Part shown: in pieces, positions 15,465 through 23,268 of the stretch
Layout: the number at the start of each line of letters is the position of its first letter
Numbering within the stretch: position 1 is the stretch's first letter
NCBI RefSeq assembly: GCF_036345175.1
Contig: NZ_CP107780.1
Location: 1,364,001-1,428,000, forward strand
Reading direction: 5' to 3'
DNA: 64,000 bases
Origin: Streptomyces sp. NBC_00576
Lineage (GTDB): Bacteria; Actinomycetota; Actinomycetes; Streptomycetales; Streptomycetaceae
Translations under genes and position numbers: made by a program
The notes under the pieces: model-generated
What the model was told of the DNA's origin: nothing
The model's input: only the letters and a program-made list of their open reading frames with translations
Databases searched by the model: none

Positions 15465-16427
15465 TCAATCGCGGTCCGCCTCACTAGACACCGGAGTCTC
15501 GCCCTCCGATGTGATATCGACTGATTTTTGCGGCCAAGGTCCTAGGATTTCATCATTCCGGTCTAGGGATTCATACATCCGAAACGAAGCAACAGTGAGA
15601 GGAAGGTGGTTAATCTCCCACTCTTCCGCAATCTCCTTGAGCGCGGATCTAAAGTCTCCCTGAGTGGGGCGCATCTCGAACCTTCCCATCGCCTCAAAAA
15701 GAATTACACCGAGGATGCCTACTGGGGGGCTGGATTCATCGCTAGTGAGTTTACTTCCACCCAGGAGAGATCTACAAATCTCACGCCACATAACCGTAAA
15801 TGGCGACAGGCTTTTCGCGTCTGAATAGGCCGTCCAGGCTCCTTTGGGTATCTTCCATGTCAGTCTCCTGGGTGATCTGCGAGGACGCTTACGGCCTGCC
15901 ACCAAGACGGATCCACGCATTTTGATGTGCATACTACGAGAATCGGCTAGCTGGCTGTGGATCACACTCCAGTAGTCAAGTAGAAAAGTGACCCGGTCGT
16001 ACGGGTCTATGCGCACGACAGTTTCCGCCGTTGCCGTGTCCGAGCCATAATTTTCGAGTTTGAACATTCGCGGCGTAACGAAGTATTCTTTCTTTCCCTT
16101 GGTCGAGATCGCTAGGCTTGGGCGGTGAATCGTGATTGCTGTACGGCCAGGATTCTCGACGACGAGCTGCGCTAGTTCTATATTCTCCTTCGCGATTCTC
16201 CCGAACTCTCCCGCCGCCATTTTCCATTTTCCGGTATTATTGGTGGTTAGCTTTACATCCGGTTCCCACGTGGCTGCATTGAGGTAAACCCGCACGCGGC
16301 CGCCATCGAGCATGTGCTTCGATATTTGCCATCCTAGAGCAATGAATGAAACCAGGAATCCGGCTCCGGCCACGATAAGGGCCAAAACCGCTACAGGCAT
16401 ACCGAACAATTCAGGGGTGGAGTTCAC
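15465..16427 (-). CDS. Membrane-anchored hypothetical protein, AT-rich cargo
   Basis: 320 residues, not recognised. One N-terminal membrane segment (about 9-32: MPVAVLALIVAGAGFLVSFI) with a short external end. A beta-rich domain follows (about 40-160, containing LVVENPGRTAITIHRPSLAI, which resembles immunoglobulin-like or carbohydrate-adhesion folds), then a basic stretch and a C-terminal region of unknown fold. Codon use is as AT-rich as the converging DUF3644-type gene 112 bp away, so the two probably arrived together. A role as toxin, effector or defence partner is possible but unsupported. Confidence 0.6.
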   Translation of the reverse strand: MNSTPELFGMPVAVLALIVAGAGFLVSFIALGWQISKHMLDGGRVRVYLNAATWEPDVKLTTNNTGKWKMAAGEFGRIAKENIELAQLVVENPGRTAITIHRPSLAISTKGKKEYFVTPRMFKLENYGSDTATAETVVRIDPYDRVTFLLDYWSVIHSQLADSRSMHIKMRGSVLVAGRKRPRRSPRRLTWKIPKGAWTAYSDAKSLSPFTVMWREICRSLLGGSKLTSDESSPPVGILGVILFEAMGRFEMRPTQGDFRSALKEIAEEWEINHLPLTVASFRMYESLDRNDEILGPWPQKSVDITSEGETPVSSEADRD

Positions 16428-17053
16428 ATTATTATGCTACCGAGAAGGTGGGTGTGCGGTGGGAGATCGAGACAATTCGCATGGCTGCCCAGAGGGTCCA
16501 GTCGTTCAACGGCGGACTAGCACGAACGTCTGCAGGCCATCAGAGCAGTTGAGAGACGCATCAGCTCAAGGCAGCTCCCCCACCCAAGTTGCTTCAGGAC
16601 GAAGCAGTCATCGGCCAAGGCCTCGCCGCAACGCTTCCGCCGGTGCGACTAGCTATGACGGACGTCGCCGGACAGCGTGGCTGAGGAACCGATGGTGGTT
16701 GCCCTGGCACACGCGCGCCTGATCAGTCGGCGCACCCGACGTTGTGGCTGACGTTCGTCGGCTGAGGCACCAACGGCCAAGGCCCCGCAGCCGTTCAGAG
16801 TGCGTTGAGGTGAGGGGTGGGCGTCGATCCATTCGCGTGCCAGATGCTGCGGAGACTCACGGGGAACAGCGGGGACTCGGCCGCGGATCCGGAGGGGTTG
16901 GTGCACCGTTCCGCCGCAGGCCAGTGCAGTCATAGCGCCCAGAAAACCCAAGCTTCCCAAGCTGAGGGCCCCGGAGTCGTGGTAACGCGCGGTCCGTCGT
17001 AGCTCGCTCTGGTCGGCGCCTGCTACTTCCCTTTGCCAGAGCCGGACCCGATC
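16428..17053. other. Decayed intergenic region with repeat R1 and a tRNA-Gly-like scar
   Basis: No intact gene. It holds direct repeat R1 (16521-16767) and the string AGCTTCCCAAGCTGAGGGCC at 16951-16970, which looks like the anticodon arm of tRNA-Gly(CCC). Open frames here are short or of unnatural composition. Confidence 0.5.
16521..16767 (+). repeat. Degenerate direct repeat R1
   Basis: Shares ordered blocks with R2 (17488-17780): CACGAACG, AAGGCAGC, CCCAAGTTGCTTC, CGGACAGCGTGG-like, ACACGCGCGCCTG-like and CGTCGGCTGAGG. Spacing is conserved, with small indels. The two flank the small gene at 17054-17410. Confidence 0.55.
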
Positions 17054-17410
17054 ATGAGGCCCATGGTGTCCAGCATCGTCGTTCAGTACACCGAACTCCT
17101 GCGGGTCGGCGAGCACGGCCTCTGGAGCAGGTTGCGGGAGCTTTTGGAGGGCCAGGGGCTCGACCCGGACCGTACGGTCGTCGTCGACCTCCTGTCAGGA
17201 GGGCCGGACCACGAGGACGGACAAGTCATCTCCGCCGACGGCAGGGTCTTCGAGTTCAGCCTCTTCTACGACCAGGAATTGGAGGACGGCGCCAAGAACG
17301 CCGTACTTCACGGCTGGAGCGACATCACGGACCGCTGGCGGACCGGAACACGGGCTGGTCTCACCTCGGGCGCCTTCGCGTGGATGGCACAGCTCGAAGA
17401 GCAAAGCTGA
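17054..17410 (+). CDS. Hypothetical protein
   Basis: 118 residues from ATG at 17054 (a TTG at 17033 is an alternative; neither has a strong ribosome site). Acidic and soluble, with VVVDLLSGGPDHEDGQVISADGRVFEF in the middle. No family recognised. It is flanked by degenerate repeats R1 and R2, so gene plus repeat may have been duplicated or inserted as a unit. Confidence 0.5.
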   Translation: MRPMVSSIVVQYTELLRVGEHGLWSRLRELLEGQGLDPDRTVVVDLLSGGPDHEDGQVISADGRVFEFSLFYDQELEDGAKNAVLHGWSDITDRWRTGTRAGLTSGAFAWMAQLEEQS

Positions 17411-17487
17411 TCTACCGCTAATCGGAGGGTCGGGCGTCCCCTGCGTGTCTAACTGCGTGACAACGCCCGCGCACAACGGTGAACAGG

Positions 17488-17780
17488 CACGAACGCCTGC
17501 GAACCATCAGCGCAGGCCAGTGGCGCGGAAGTCCAAGGCAGCGCCCACGCCCAAGTTGCTTCGGGACGAAGAGGTCATCACCGAAAGCCCCGCTGCTACA
17601 CGTCCGCCGTCGCACGTTCCCAAGCCGAGGGCGCCGCTGCGTCGTCACGGGCCGGTTACCGCGGCTTGCTCTGGTCGACGGTCCGGCAGCGTGGTTGAGG
17701 CTGGTGGGGGTACAGCGAGGCATACGCGCGCCTGGTCGGTCGGCTAGCCCGCCATCGTGGCGGGCTGTCGTCGGCTGAGG
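17488..17780 (+). repeat. Degenerate direct repeat R2
   Basis: Second copy of R1. It ends one base before the stop of the DUF6000-like gene and includes another tRNA-Gly-like string (ACGTTCCCAAGCCGAGGGC, 17614-17632). Confidence 0.55.
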
Positions 17781-17781
17781 A

Positions 17782-18405
17782 TCAGATCGAACAGTGTTTG
17801 GCAGCTTCATCAGCGAAAGCGCAGAGCATCCCGATGAACTCCCGGTACTCCTCGGGGTCTTCGGGGTCGTCGCGTGCCTTACTGGCCGGCCCCTCGATCC
17901 ACTGCTGCCAGAGCCCGCCCGGGACGAGGAACCGGGCCGCGCGGTCGGTACCGGCCTTGGCGTCGAGCAACAAGAGCGCGCCAAGGGCGGCCCTCTGGTC
18001 GTAGTCGAGGTCAAGGCGAGGCAGATAGCGGTCGAGGTAAGCAACCAGGAGGTCAGCGTCGGCGGAGGTGCCGAAGGTGGCCAGGGCGACGCAGTAATCC
18101 TGCCCCGCGAAGGGCCCCGCACTGGCGAGCAGGAGTTCGCCGAGACGTTCCCGGAACTCGGTTCTGCCGGCAACGGCGATGAGCCAGGCGGCCGTTCCCC
18201 TCTCGCGCCATCCTCGGTCGAGCAGCACGCCCAGTTCACGAGGACTGATCTCACCGGCAGCCTTGCCCAGCTTCCGCATGAACTTGGCTCGGTCGCGCCC
18301 ACTCATACCGAGAAGTGCGCCACCGAGCTTGAGATACCGAAGGTCGCGCGTGACATAGCGGCGAGTCAACTTGAGTATCTCGTACTCCTCACGGGTGCAG
18401 CGCAT
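17782..18405 (-). CDS. DUF6000-like hypothetical protein
   Basis: 207 residues, helical, with tandem short helical units (RELGVLLDRGWRERGTAAWL, RERLGELLLASAGPFAGQDY, ADADLLVAYLDRYLPRLDLD) that resemble HEAT-like repeats. The opening RRYVTRDLRYLKLGG is reminiscent of the DUF6000 family found widely in Streptomyces; this family call is tentative. No enzymatic motif or membrane segment. It stands alone between repeat R2 and the gene at 18693. Confidence 0.65.
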   Translation of the reverse strand: MRCTREEYEILKLTRRYVTRDLRYLKLGGALLGMSGRDRAKFMRKLGKAAGEISPRELGVLLDRGWRERGTAAWLIAVAGRTEFRERLGELLLASAGPFAGQDYCVALATFGTSADADLLVAYLDRYLPRLDLDYDQRAALGALLLLDAKAGTDRAARFLVPGGLWQQWIEGPASKARDDPEDPEEYREFIGMLCAFADEAAKHCSI

Positions 18406-18692
18406 GCCAGCATCCTTGTACGAACGAAGCTGTCAGACCAGCGATCCCGCCGGTCAGGCGTTTCAGCCCTGCGTATCTCTCCGTCTCAGTTTCCGTCTCG
18501 TTCAGCCCCGTTCACGGCCGTTCAGGAAGGACCACACGCGGGAATCGTCTCGCGGTCCAACCGCCCATGAACCCAGCTGAACGCCCCTGTACAGGGGCTC
18601 CGGTGACACCCCCACAGTTGGAAAGCGTGGTGGTGACGGTCGAGTTGAGCGTGCGCCACACCCGGATACACGACACGTGATCAGCTGGGAAC
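18406..18692. other. Intergenic region between divergent cargo genes
   Basis: No gene seen. It must hold the promoters of the DUF6000-like gene (minus) and the membrane-anchored gene (plus). The segment 18580-18600 contains the imperfect palindrome CGCCCCTGTACAGGGGCTC, a possible operator. Confidence 0.4.
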
Positions 18693-19157
18693 GTGGAGAC
18701 CATCATCGCCAGTGCCATAGCCGTTCTGGGAACCCTGCTCGGTTCGGGGCTCACCCTGGCGTTTCAGCAGCGCACCACCGACAAGGGGCACCAGTTCACC
18801 CGCCGCGAGAAGCTCCGGCAGGAGCGGCTGGATGCCTACTCCGCCTACGCCGGCGCACTCATCAACTACCGTCGCTGCCTGGTGCACCTCTGGTTCTGCG
18901 AGAACGAACAGCCACCACCGGAGAACCCCGACGCTGTGCGGATCCGCGCCTACGATCTGCGCTCCAACGCCCAAGAGGCAATGTTCCGGGTGCAGATGCT
19001 GACGGATGACGAAACCCTGGCCCAGACTGCGGAAGCCGTATTGACGGACATCACGGCACTGTCCAAGTCGGATACCAGAACCGATCTTGACCAGCGCAGA
19101 GTCACCACCCGCGACGACGTCAGCCGACTGGTGAAGGCATCAAAGCACCACCTCTGA
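18693..19157 (+). CDS. Small membrane-anchored hypothetical protein
   Basis: 154 residues from GTG at 18693. N-terminal membrane segment (IIASAIAVLGTLLGSGLTLAF, about 4-24), then a charged helical cytoplasmic part beginning RREKLRQERLDAYSAYAGAL, a pattern seen in many uncharacterised actinomycete membrane proteins. No catalytic motif. Its neighbour downstream is the endonuclease gene, with a 335-bp gap containing a tRNA-Gly-like scar, so operon membership is doubtful. Confidence 0.65.
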   Translation: METIIASAIAVLGTLLGSGLTLAFQQRTTDKGHQFTRREKLRQERLDAYSAYAGALINYRRCLVHLWFCENEQPPPENPDAVRIRAYDLRSNAQEAMFRVQMLTDDETLAQTAEAVLTDITALSKSDTRTDLDQRRVTTRDDVSRLVKASKHHL

Positions 19158-19492
19158 TACGCATCCCGATGGACTTGTTCGCACAGGAGGTCCGTCACAG
19201 GACGCGCACCGACGAGACCGCACCACAAGCGCACCAGAAAGGGCGGGGAACAGCGGTGAAAGCGGCCCGGCCACGACGGGGCCACGCCGTGGGCGTTCGG
19301 CCAGGTCAGCGTCCAAACCACTCGCAAATGCCCGCAGCTTCCCAAGCTGATGGCCTTGCAGTGGGCAGACCGCAGTCGGTCAGCGCAACGATTCCCGCTT
19401 AGCCGGTCTGGGTATCGCTGAGGGGTGCCCCGACGGGGCGAGCCGTCTGAGTGCAGCTTTCGAAGGTTGCGTGAGTACAGGTGGGGGGACTC
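19158..19492. other. Intergenic region with tRNA-Gly-like scar
   Basis: No gene. AGCTTCCCAAGCTGATGGCC at 19336-19355 copies the string at 16951-16970. The preceding 150 bases share scattered words (GGGGAACAGCG, CGGCC) with 16860-16950. Promoter of the endonuclease gene expected near 19430. Confidence 0.45.
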
Positions 19493-21007
19493 GTGGCGCG
19501 CCGCAAAACAGTGATGCAAGTGCTCGCTGAGGCGTACAAGGCGAAGCAACAGGCAAAGGCTGCTGAGTTGAAGCGCGCCCAGCAGAAGGAGCAGAGGGCA
19601 GCGAAGGCTGCTGAGGAGCGTCGGCGCGGTCAGAAACGAGAGGCTGCCAAGGCCGAGGCCGAACATGCCCGCCTGCTGGCCGCAGGGGAAAAGCACCTCA
19701 ATCGGGAACAGGCTGCACAGGCGCGGGAGGTTGCCCGTATCGAGCGGGAGTTGGCTAAGCGCCAAGCCGAGCGGGAGCGCGCTGCCGAGCAGCAGGAGCG
19801 GGAGCAGGCACGCGCGGAGAAGGAACGACAGAAGCAGGTGCGAGAGACCCGCTTGGCTCAGTTGAAGGACGAGGCAGAGCAACGCACGCTCCAGGCCCAG
19901 GAGCGCATGACGGCGCTACAGGCTGTGCTGACAGACCGGCCCAAGAGGCTGAAGAGTTGGCACCCGTATGTCGAGCAGTCATTCGCTGAGCAGGGCCCGC
20001 AGGGCGTGGCAGACGCTGTGGAGGAAGTGCTTAATCGCTCGCCCGTGCCCGAGGGGTGCCGAGCGGGTGCGGGAGCGGCTTACGTTCCGGAGGCTCAGCG
20101 GCTCCTCATCGAAGTCGAACTACCTCAGCACGAAGTGGTGCCGGCCGTGATGTCATACCGAGTTGTGGCCCAGCGAGTCGAGATCGTCGCCCAACCTCGT
20201 AAGGAGGCCGAGTCCAAAGAGGCATACCGCACTCTGGTTGCCCGCCTCGCCCTTCGAGCACTGGACGAAGCATTTTCGACCACCCCACCCAGTCTCGTCA
20301 CGACTGTGGTGTTCAACGGGCACGTGAGTGCCAAGGACCGCGCAACCGGGCGACCGGTTCGGCCTTGCCTTGTGAGTGTGGTTGCCCAGCGCGAGGCCTT
20401 CGACCAACTCGTTCTGGACGAGCCCGAGCTAGATCCACAGAGTTGCCTCAAATACCTCGGCGCTGTCGTCTCCCGCCATCCGCACGATCTCGAGCCGGTG
20501 CCCCCGGTCGTGGAGATCGACCTGTCGATGTACCGCATCACTGCCGATGCTGGTGCCGTAGCAGGGCTCGACAGCCGACCCGACCTCCTACAGATGGACC
20601 CCTACGCCTTCGAACGGCTCGTACGCGAGTTGTTCGAAGCGATGGGCTTCGAGACCTGGCGTACCCAGGGTTCTCGGGATGATGGTGTGGACGCCGTCGC
20701 TGTTCAACGTGACCCGGTGGGGACCACGGTCTTCGCCATCCAAGCAAAGCGGTCGAAGAACGCGGTGCCCGTTGAGACGGTCCGCGCATTGGCAGGAGTG
20801 ATGCACGACAAGGCTGCAAGCCGTGGGGTCCTGGTAACGACTTCATGGTTCGGCAAGGCAAGCGATGACTTCGCTCACAGAACGGGCAGGATGCAACTCA
20901 TCAACGGGCGCAACCTGAAGGCGCTACTCAAGGAGTACCTGAACATGGACGTCCTGATCGGTCTCCCGAAAACACCTCCGGGTTGGCAGGCCTCCGACGT
21001 GCAATAA
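19493..21007 (+). CDS. Mrr-type restriction endonuclease with N-terminal coiled coil
   Basis: About 504 residues. Residues 10-150 form a very long coiled coil (repeats of KAAEERRRGQKREAAKAEAE type). A middle domain follows, then a C-terminal Mrr-like PD-(D/E)xK nuclease: MDPYAFERLVRELFEAMGF, the catalytic Asp in SRDDGVD, and QAKR as the (E/Q)xK element. Mrr enzymes cut methylated or otherwise foreign DNA. The start is GTG 19493, preceded by GGGGGGA; GTG 19481 is possible. The coiled coil may mediate oligomerisation or membrane or DNA tethering. It is a single gene with no methyltransferase nearby, in keeping with a modification-dependent enzyme. Confidence 0.82.
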   Translation: MARRKTVMQVLAEAYKAKQQAKAAELKRAQQKEQRAAKAAEERRRGQKREAAKAEAEHARLLAAGEKHLNREQAAQAREVARIERELAKRQAERERAAEQQEREQARAEKERQKQVRETRLAQLKDEAEQRTLQAQERMTALQAVLTDRPKRLKSWHPYVEQSFAEQGPQGVADAVEEVLNRSPVPEGCRAGAGAAYVPEAQRLLIEVELPQHEVVPAVMSYRVVAQRVEIVAQPRKEAESKEAYRTLVARLALRALDEAFSTTPPSLVTTVVFNGHVSAKDRATGRPVRPCLVSVVAQREAFDQLVLDEPELDPQSCLKYLGAVVSRHPHDLEPVPPVVEIDLSMYRITADAGAVAGLDSRPDLLQMDPYAFERLVRELFEAMGFETWRTQGSRDDGVDAVAVQRDPVGTTVFAIQAKRSKNAVPVETVRALAGVMHDKAASRGVLVTTSWFGKASDDFAHRTGRMQLINGRNLKALLKEYLNMDVLIGLPKTPPGWQASDVQ

Positions 21008-21118
21008 GCCGTTCAGCGTGACCAACAGGGAGAGGGACCCGGATCTTGTCCAAGTCCCTCCTCCAGTGCGGGTTGAACCGGAGGCAGCCCCGGCACCCGC
21101 CCTTGCCGACCGTCCTCC

Positions 21119-21421
21119 TCAGATGCAGTGAGGTTCGCTCACCTCCAGGAGGTGACTGCGGCTGGTGGCTACGCGGAGTACGTCTCGCAGGGCTTCGGTC
21201 AGTTCCTTCGCCAAGAGCTGCATGTCCTCCGGGCACGCGTGCTCGTCGCCGAGGGTTTCCGTGGCCTGCTTCAGCAGTTCGGCCGCCGTCCCGAGTTGTA
21301 CCGATTCGATGTTGTCGGCCAGGCGGGACATGTAGCCGTCCCTGTCGTCGGTGCTCAGGTAGCAGGGCTTGCCCTCCGGCCCCGACCATGGGAGAAGCCG
21401 CAGCTCGTTCTGTGCCGTCAT
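21119..21421 (-). CDS. Small hypothetical protein, last gene of the GntR operon
   Basis: 100 residues, soluble, largely helical in the second half (AELLKQATETLGDEHACPED, LLAKELTEALRDVLRVATSR). Not recognised. The ATG overlaps the stop of the preceding GntR gene (ATGA), so the two are co-translated and probably work together. Confidence 0.65.
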   Translation of the reverse strand: MTAQNELRLLPWSGPEGKPCYLSTDDRDGYMSRLADNIESVQLGTAAELLKQATETLGDEHACPEDMQLLAKELTEALRDVLRVATSRSHLLEVSEPHCI

Positions 21422-22161
21422 CCTTGCGTCTGCCTCTCGTCGGTCACGTGGTGGGTAGTGAAGACCGCGTCGACGCGATCCCCCGGGAACACCAGAAGCG
21501 CGGCCTCGACCACGCGCCCGGCGGTGTCGGCGGCAACGCGTGTGATCGCGAGCACCGCCAAGGTGGGGTTGATCCGGAGGGTGGACGCCTCATCTGGTGT
21601 GGGGAGGCGGGCGGAGACCGTCTCCCGGACCTCCGACGACAGAGGGCTCAGCACAGCAAAGCTCTCTTCTGTCCGCACGTATGAGGGGTTGTCACCGAGT
21701 GCTCCGGCGGGCTCCAGGTCGCGCGGGACGTAGATGCGGGCCAGGCTGTGCGGAGATTCGCCCTGGTAGCTGATGCTGAAGAACTCGGTCAGCGGGCTAC
21801 CGTTCGGAACTCGTAATAGGGCTGCCAGATGCCCATGCGCCTCGATCGCAGTGGCGCGGTCCGTGACGCGCAGAGCCGTTTCAGCGGCTGTCCACGGGTC
21901 CAGCGTCCCCCAGCCGCCGACATACATGATCTTGCGGAGGCGGTGGCGGACGAAGTTGCCTTTGCCGTGGATCTTCTCGACGAGACCTTCCCCCTGAAGC
22001 ACCGCGAGGGCGCTCCGCAGCGTCGCCGTGCTGACTTTGTACTGGCCGGCCAGTCCGACTTCAGACGGGAGGCGTTCGCCGGGCTTGATGTGACCGGTCG
22101 TGATCTGACGCCTGAGGTCGTCGGCGATGTCGTGATGGCGAGAGGGCACGGTCTGTGTCAC
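21418..22161 (-). CDS. GntR/UTRA transcriptional regulator
   Basis: 247 residues. Winged helix HDIADDLRRQITTGHIKPGE followed by PSEVGLAGQYKVSTATLRSA, then a UTRA effector domain with VPNGSPLTEFFSISYQGESP. HutC subfamily, as for KorSA-type plasmid repressors. It lies fifth in a six-gene overlapping minus-strand operon. Targets unknown; another GntR gene diverges from the head of this operon. Confidence 0.85.
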   Translation of the reverse strand: MTQTVPSRHHDIADDLRRQITTGHIKPGERLPSEVGLAGQYKVSTATLRSALAVLQGEGLVEKIHGKGNFVRHRLRKIMYVGGWGTLDPWTAAETALRVTDRATAIEAHGHLAALLRVPNGSPLTEFFSISYQGESPHSLARIYVPRDLEPAGALGDNPSYVRTEESFAVLSPLSSEVRETVSARLPTPDEASTLRINPTLAVLAITRVAADTAGRVVEAALLVFPGDRVDAVFTTHHVTDERQTQG

Positions 22162-22385
22162 CGCCTTCTCAGCATCCGCACGGCGAGGAGCCGGGTCCGT
22201 GTGTGCATGGTCAGCAACTCGCCCGACTCGAACAGCAGTTGCTTGGCGCCTTGGGACAGCTGGAAGAGGTTACTCACCCGGCATGCCCGGCCACCGACTT
22301 GGATGATGTCGCCGCGCTGCACAGTGGTCGAGGTGATCTCAACGGGCTGGGAAATCAGCGCGCCGGTGAACGCCCGTTGCCTCAC
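22158..22385 (-). CDS. Small conserved hypothetical protein
   Basis: 75 residues from GTG at 22383-22385, which overlaps the stop of the upstream gene (GTGA). Beta-rich middle (TSTTVQRGDIIQVGGRACRV) and a basic C-terminus. Small proteins like this recur next to GntR genes in Streptomyces accessory regions. Function unknown. The longer upstream reading in this frame duplicates another gene's DNA and is rejected. Confidence 0.6.
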   Translation of the reverse strand: MRQRAFTGALISQPVEITSTTVQRGDIIQVGGRACRVSNLFQLSQGAKQLLFESGELLTMHTRTRLLAVRMLRRR

Positions 22386-22585
22386 TGCTGCACCTCCGCA
22401 GGCGTGGGCTGGTTGGGCGCCGCGTGACACAGGCAGTCGCACACCTCGTAGATCACCGGAAGGTCGACCGGCGCCACCGTCGGGGAGGACTCCACGCAGG
22501 TGGGGTGAGTGCCGATCCGGCATGCAACCGATCGGTAGGGGGCGGACGGGGCGTCCGTGATGTGAGGTTGTCGGCGAGGAGGCAT
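22382..22585 (-). CDS. Small Cys-rich protein
   Basis: 67 residues. Cys and His pattern C-x5-H-x2-C in the middle (CRIGTHPTC) and C-x-C-x2-H later (CDCLCHAA) suggests zinc binding. No other feature. It overlaps both neighbours by a few bases, so it is part of the coupled operon. Confidence 0.6.
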   Translation of the reverse strand: MPPRRQPHITDAPSAPYRSVACRIGTHPTCVESSPTVAPVDLPVIYEVCDCLCHAAPNQPTPAEVQQ

Positions 22586-22899
22586 CAGCGGACTCCCGCG
22601 AGGGCCGACCAGGCTTCGGCCGGCAGATGGGGCGCCATGACCATCGAACGCCGCGGCCGTTCGCGCTTCTCCCAGGCCAGGACGTACGGGCGGACTAGCG
22701 CGTTGTCCTCACCCGTGAGCGAACCCGCAAGGTTCGCCGGAGCTGGGCCCCGCCGCAGGACTGCCGTCGGCCCTTCCGCGGGCACAGGGGGTGCATAGGC
22801 TGGCGACGGACTGGTGGACGTTAAGGGGCGACGGTGCCTGCCCTTGGGGAAGTGCCGCTCTCTGGTGAGCGAGACGGCACGGCGGATACGGTTGAGCAC
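22585..22899 (-). CDS. Basic hypothetical protein
   Basis: 104 residues from GTG with an AGGAG ribosome site. Arg-rich start RRAVSLTRERHFPKGRHRRP, a Pro-rich middle and a conserved-looking end DNALVRPYVLAWEKRERPRR. This arrangement (LTRERxFPKGRHRR ... LVRPYV) is common in small Streptomyces proteins of unknown role encoded near plasmid-type regulators. One-base overlap with the next gene. Confidence 0.65.
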   Translation of the reverse strand: MLNRIRRAVSLTRERHFPKGRHRRPLTSTSPSPAYAPPVPAEGPTAVLRRGPAPANLAGSLTGEDNALVRPYVLAWEKRERPRRSMVMAPHLPAEAWSALAGVR

Positions 22900-22911
22900 G
22901 CTGCTCAGCTC

Positions 22912-23190
22912 CTATCGCTGATGGCTCGGTCCCCCGACATCGCCCGTCGTGGGGACCGCTTTGCGTACGACCGCCCAGAGGGTGCGGTCATTCAGGCTGG
23001 TGGCGAGGAGGCCGAAACGATCGGCGTCGGCCACTACTTCGAGGGCCTCCCGCCATAATTCGGCGTCGAGCGATTCCGGGACCTCTACCTCGATCGACGT
23101 GTGTAAGGCGTGCTCCTCCACGCGCACGGGGAGCCCGAGGGCGGACAGTCGGGCGGCGAGGGCCGCCGCGCTAACTCCCGAAGCGGGCAC
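22912..23190 (-). CDS. Small hypothetical protein, first gene of the GntR operon
   Basis: 92 residues from GTG at 23188-23190, chosen because GGAGG lies 7 bases upstream. An ATG nine codons earlier lacks a ribosome site. Mixed alpha/beta (LSALGLPVRVEEHALHTSIEVEVPE). Not recognised. Its promoter faces that of the GntR gene at 23269 across the operator pair at 23227-23260. Confidence 0.6.
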   Translation of the reverse strand: MPASGVSAAALAARLSALGLPVRVEEHALHTSIEVEVPESLDAELWREALEVVADADRFGLLATSLNDRTLWAVVRKAVPTTGDVGGPSHQR

Positions 23191-23226
23191 AGGGCAGCCT
23201 CCGTCACCAGCAATCACTTTCAGTGA

Positions 23227-23260
23227 AGCTAGTTAACTAGACTAGAGCTAGTGGACTAGA
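23227..23260. promoter_or_regulatory. Tandem operator: two AGCTAGTnnACTAGA boxes
   Basis: AGCTAGTTAACTAGA (23227-23241) and AGCTAGTGGACTAGA (23246-23260), each with inverted CTAGT/ACTAG arms, 19 bp apart. They fill the gap between a divergent operon and a GntR gene, and are probably where that regulator binds. Confidence 0.65.
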
Positions 23261-23268
23261 TTTTCTAC

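Noticed and set aside
16649..17116. 155-codon minus-strand open frame
   Set aside because: It overlaps repeat R1 and the tRNA-Gly-like scar, with no ribosome site or family resemblance.
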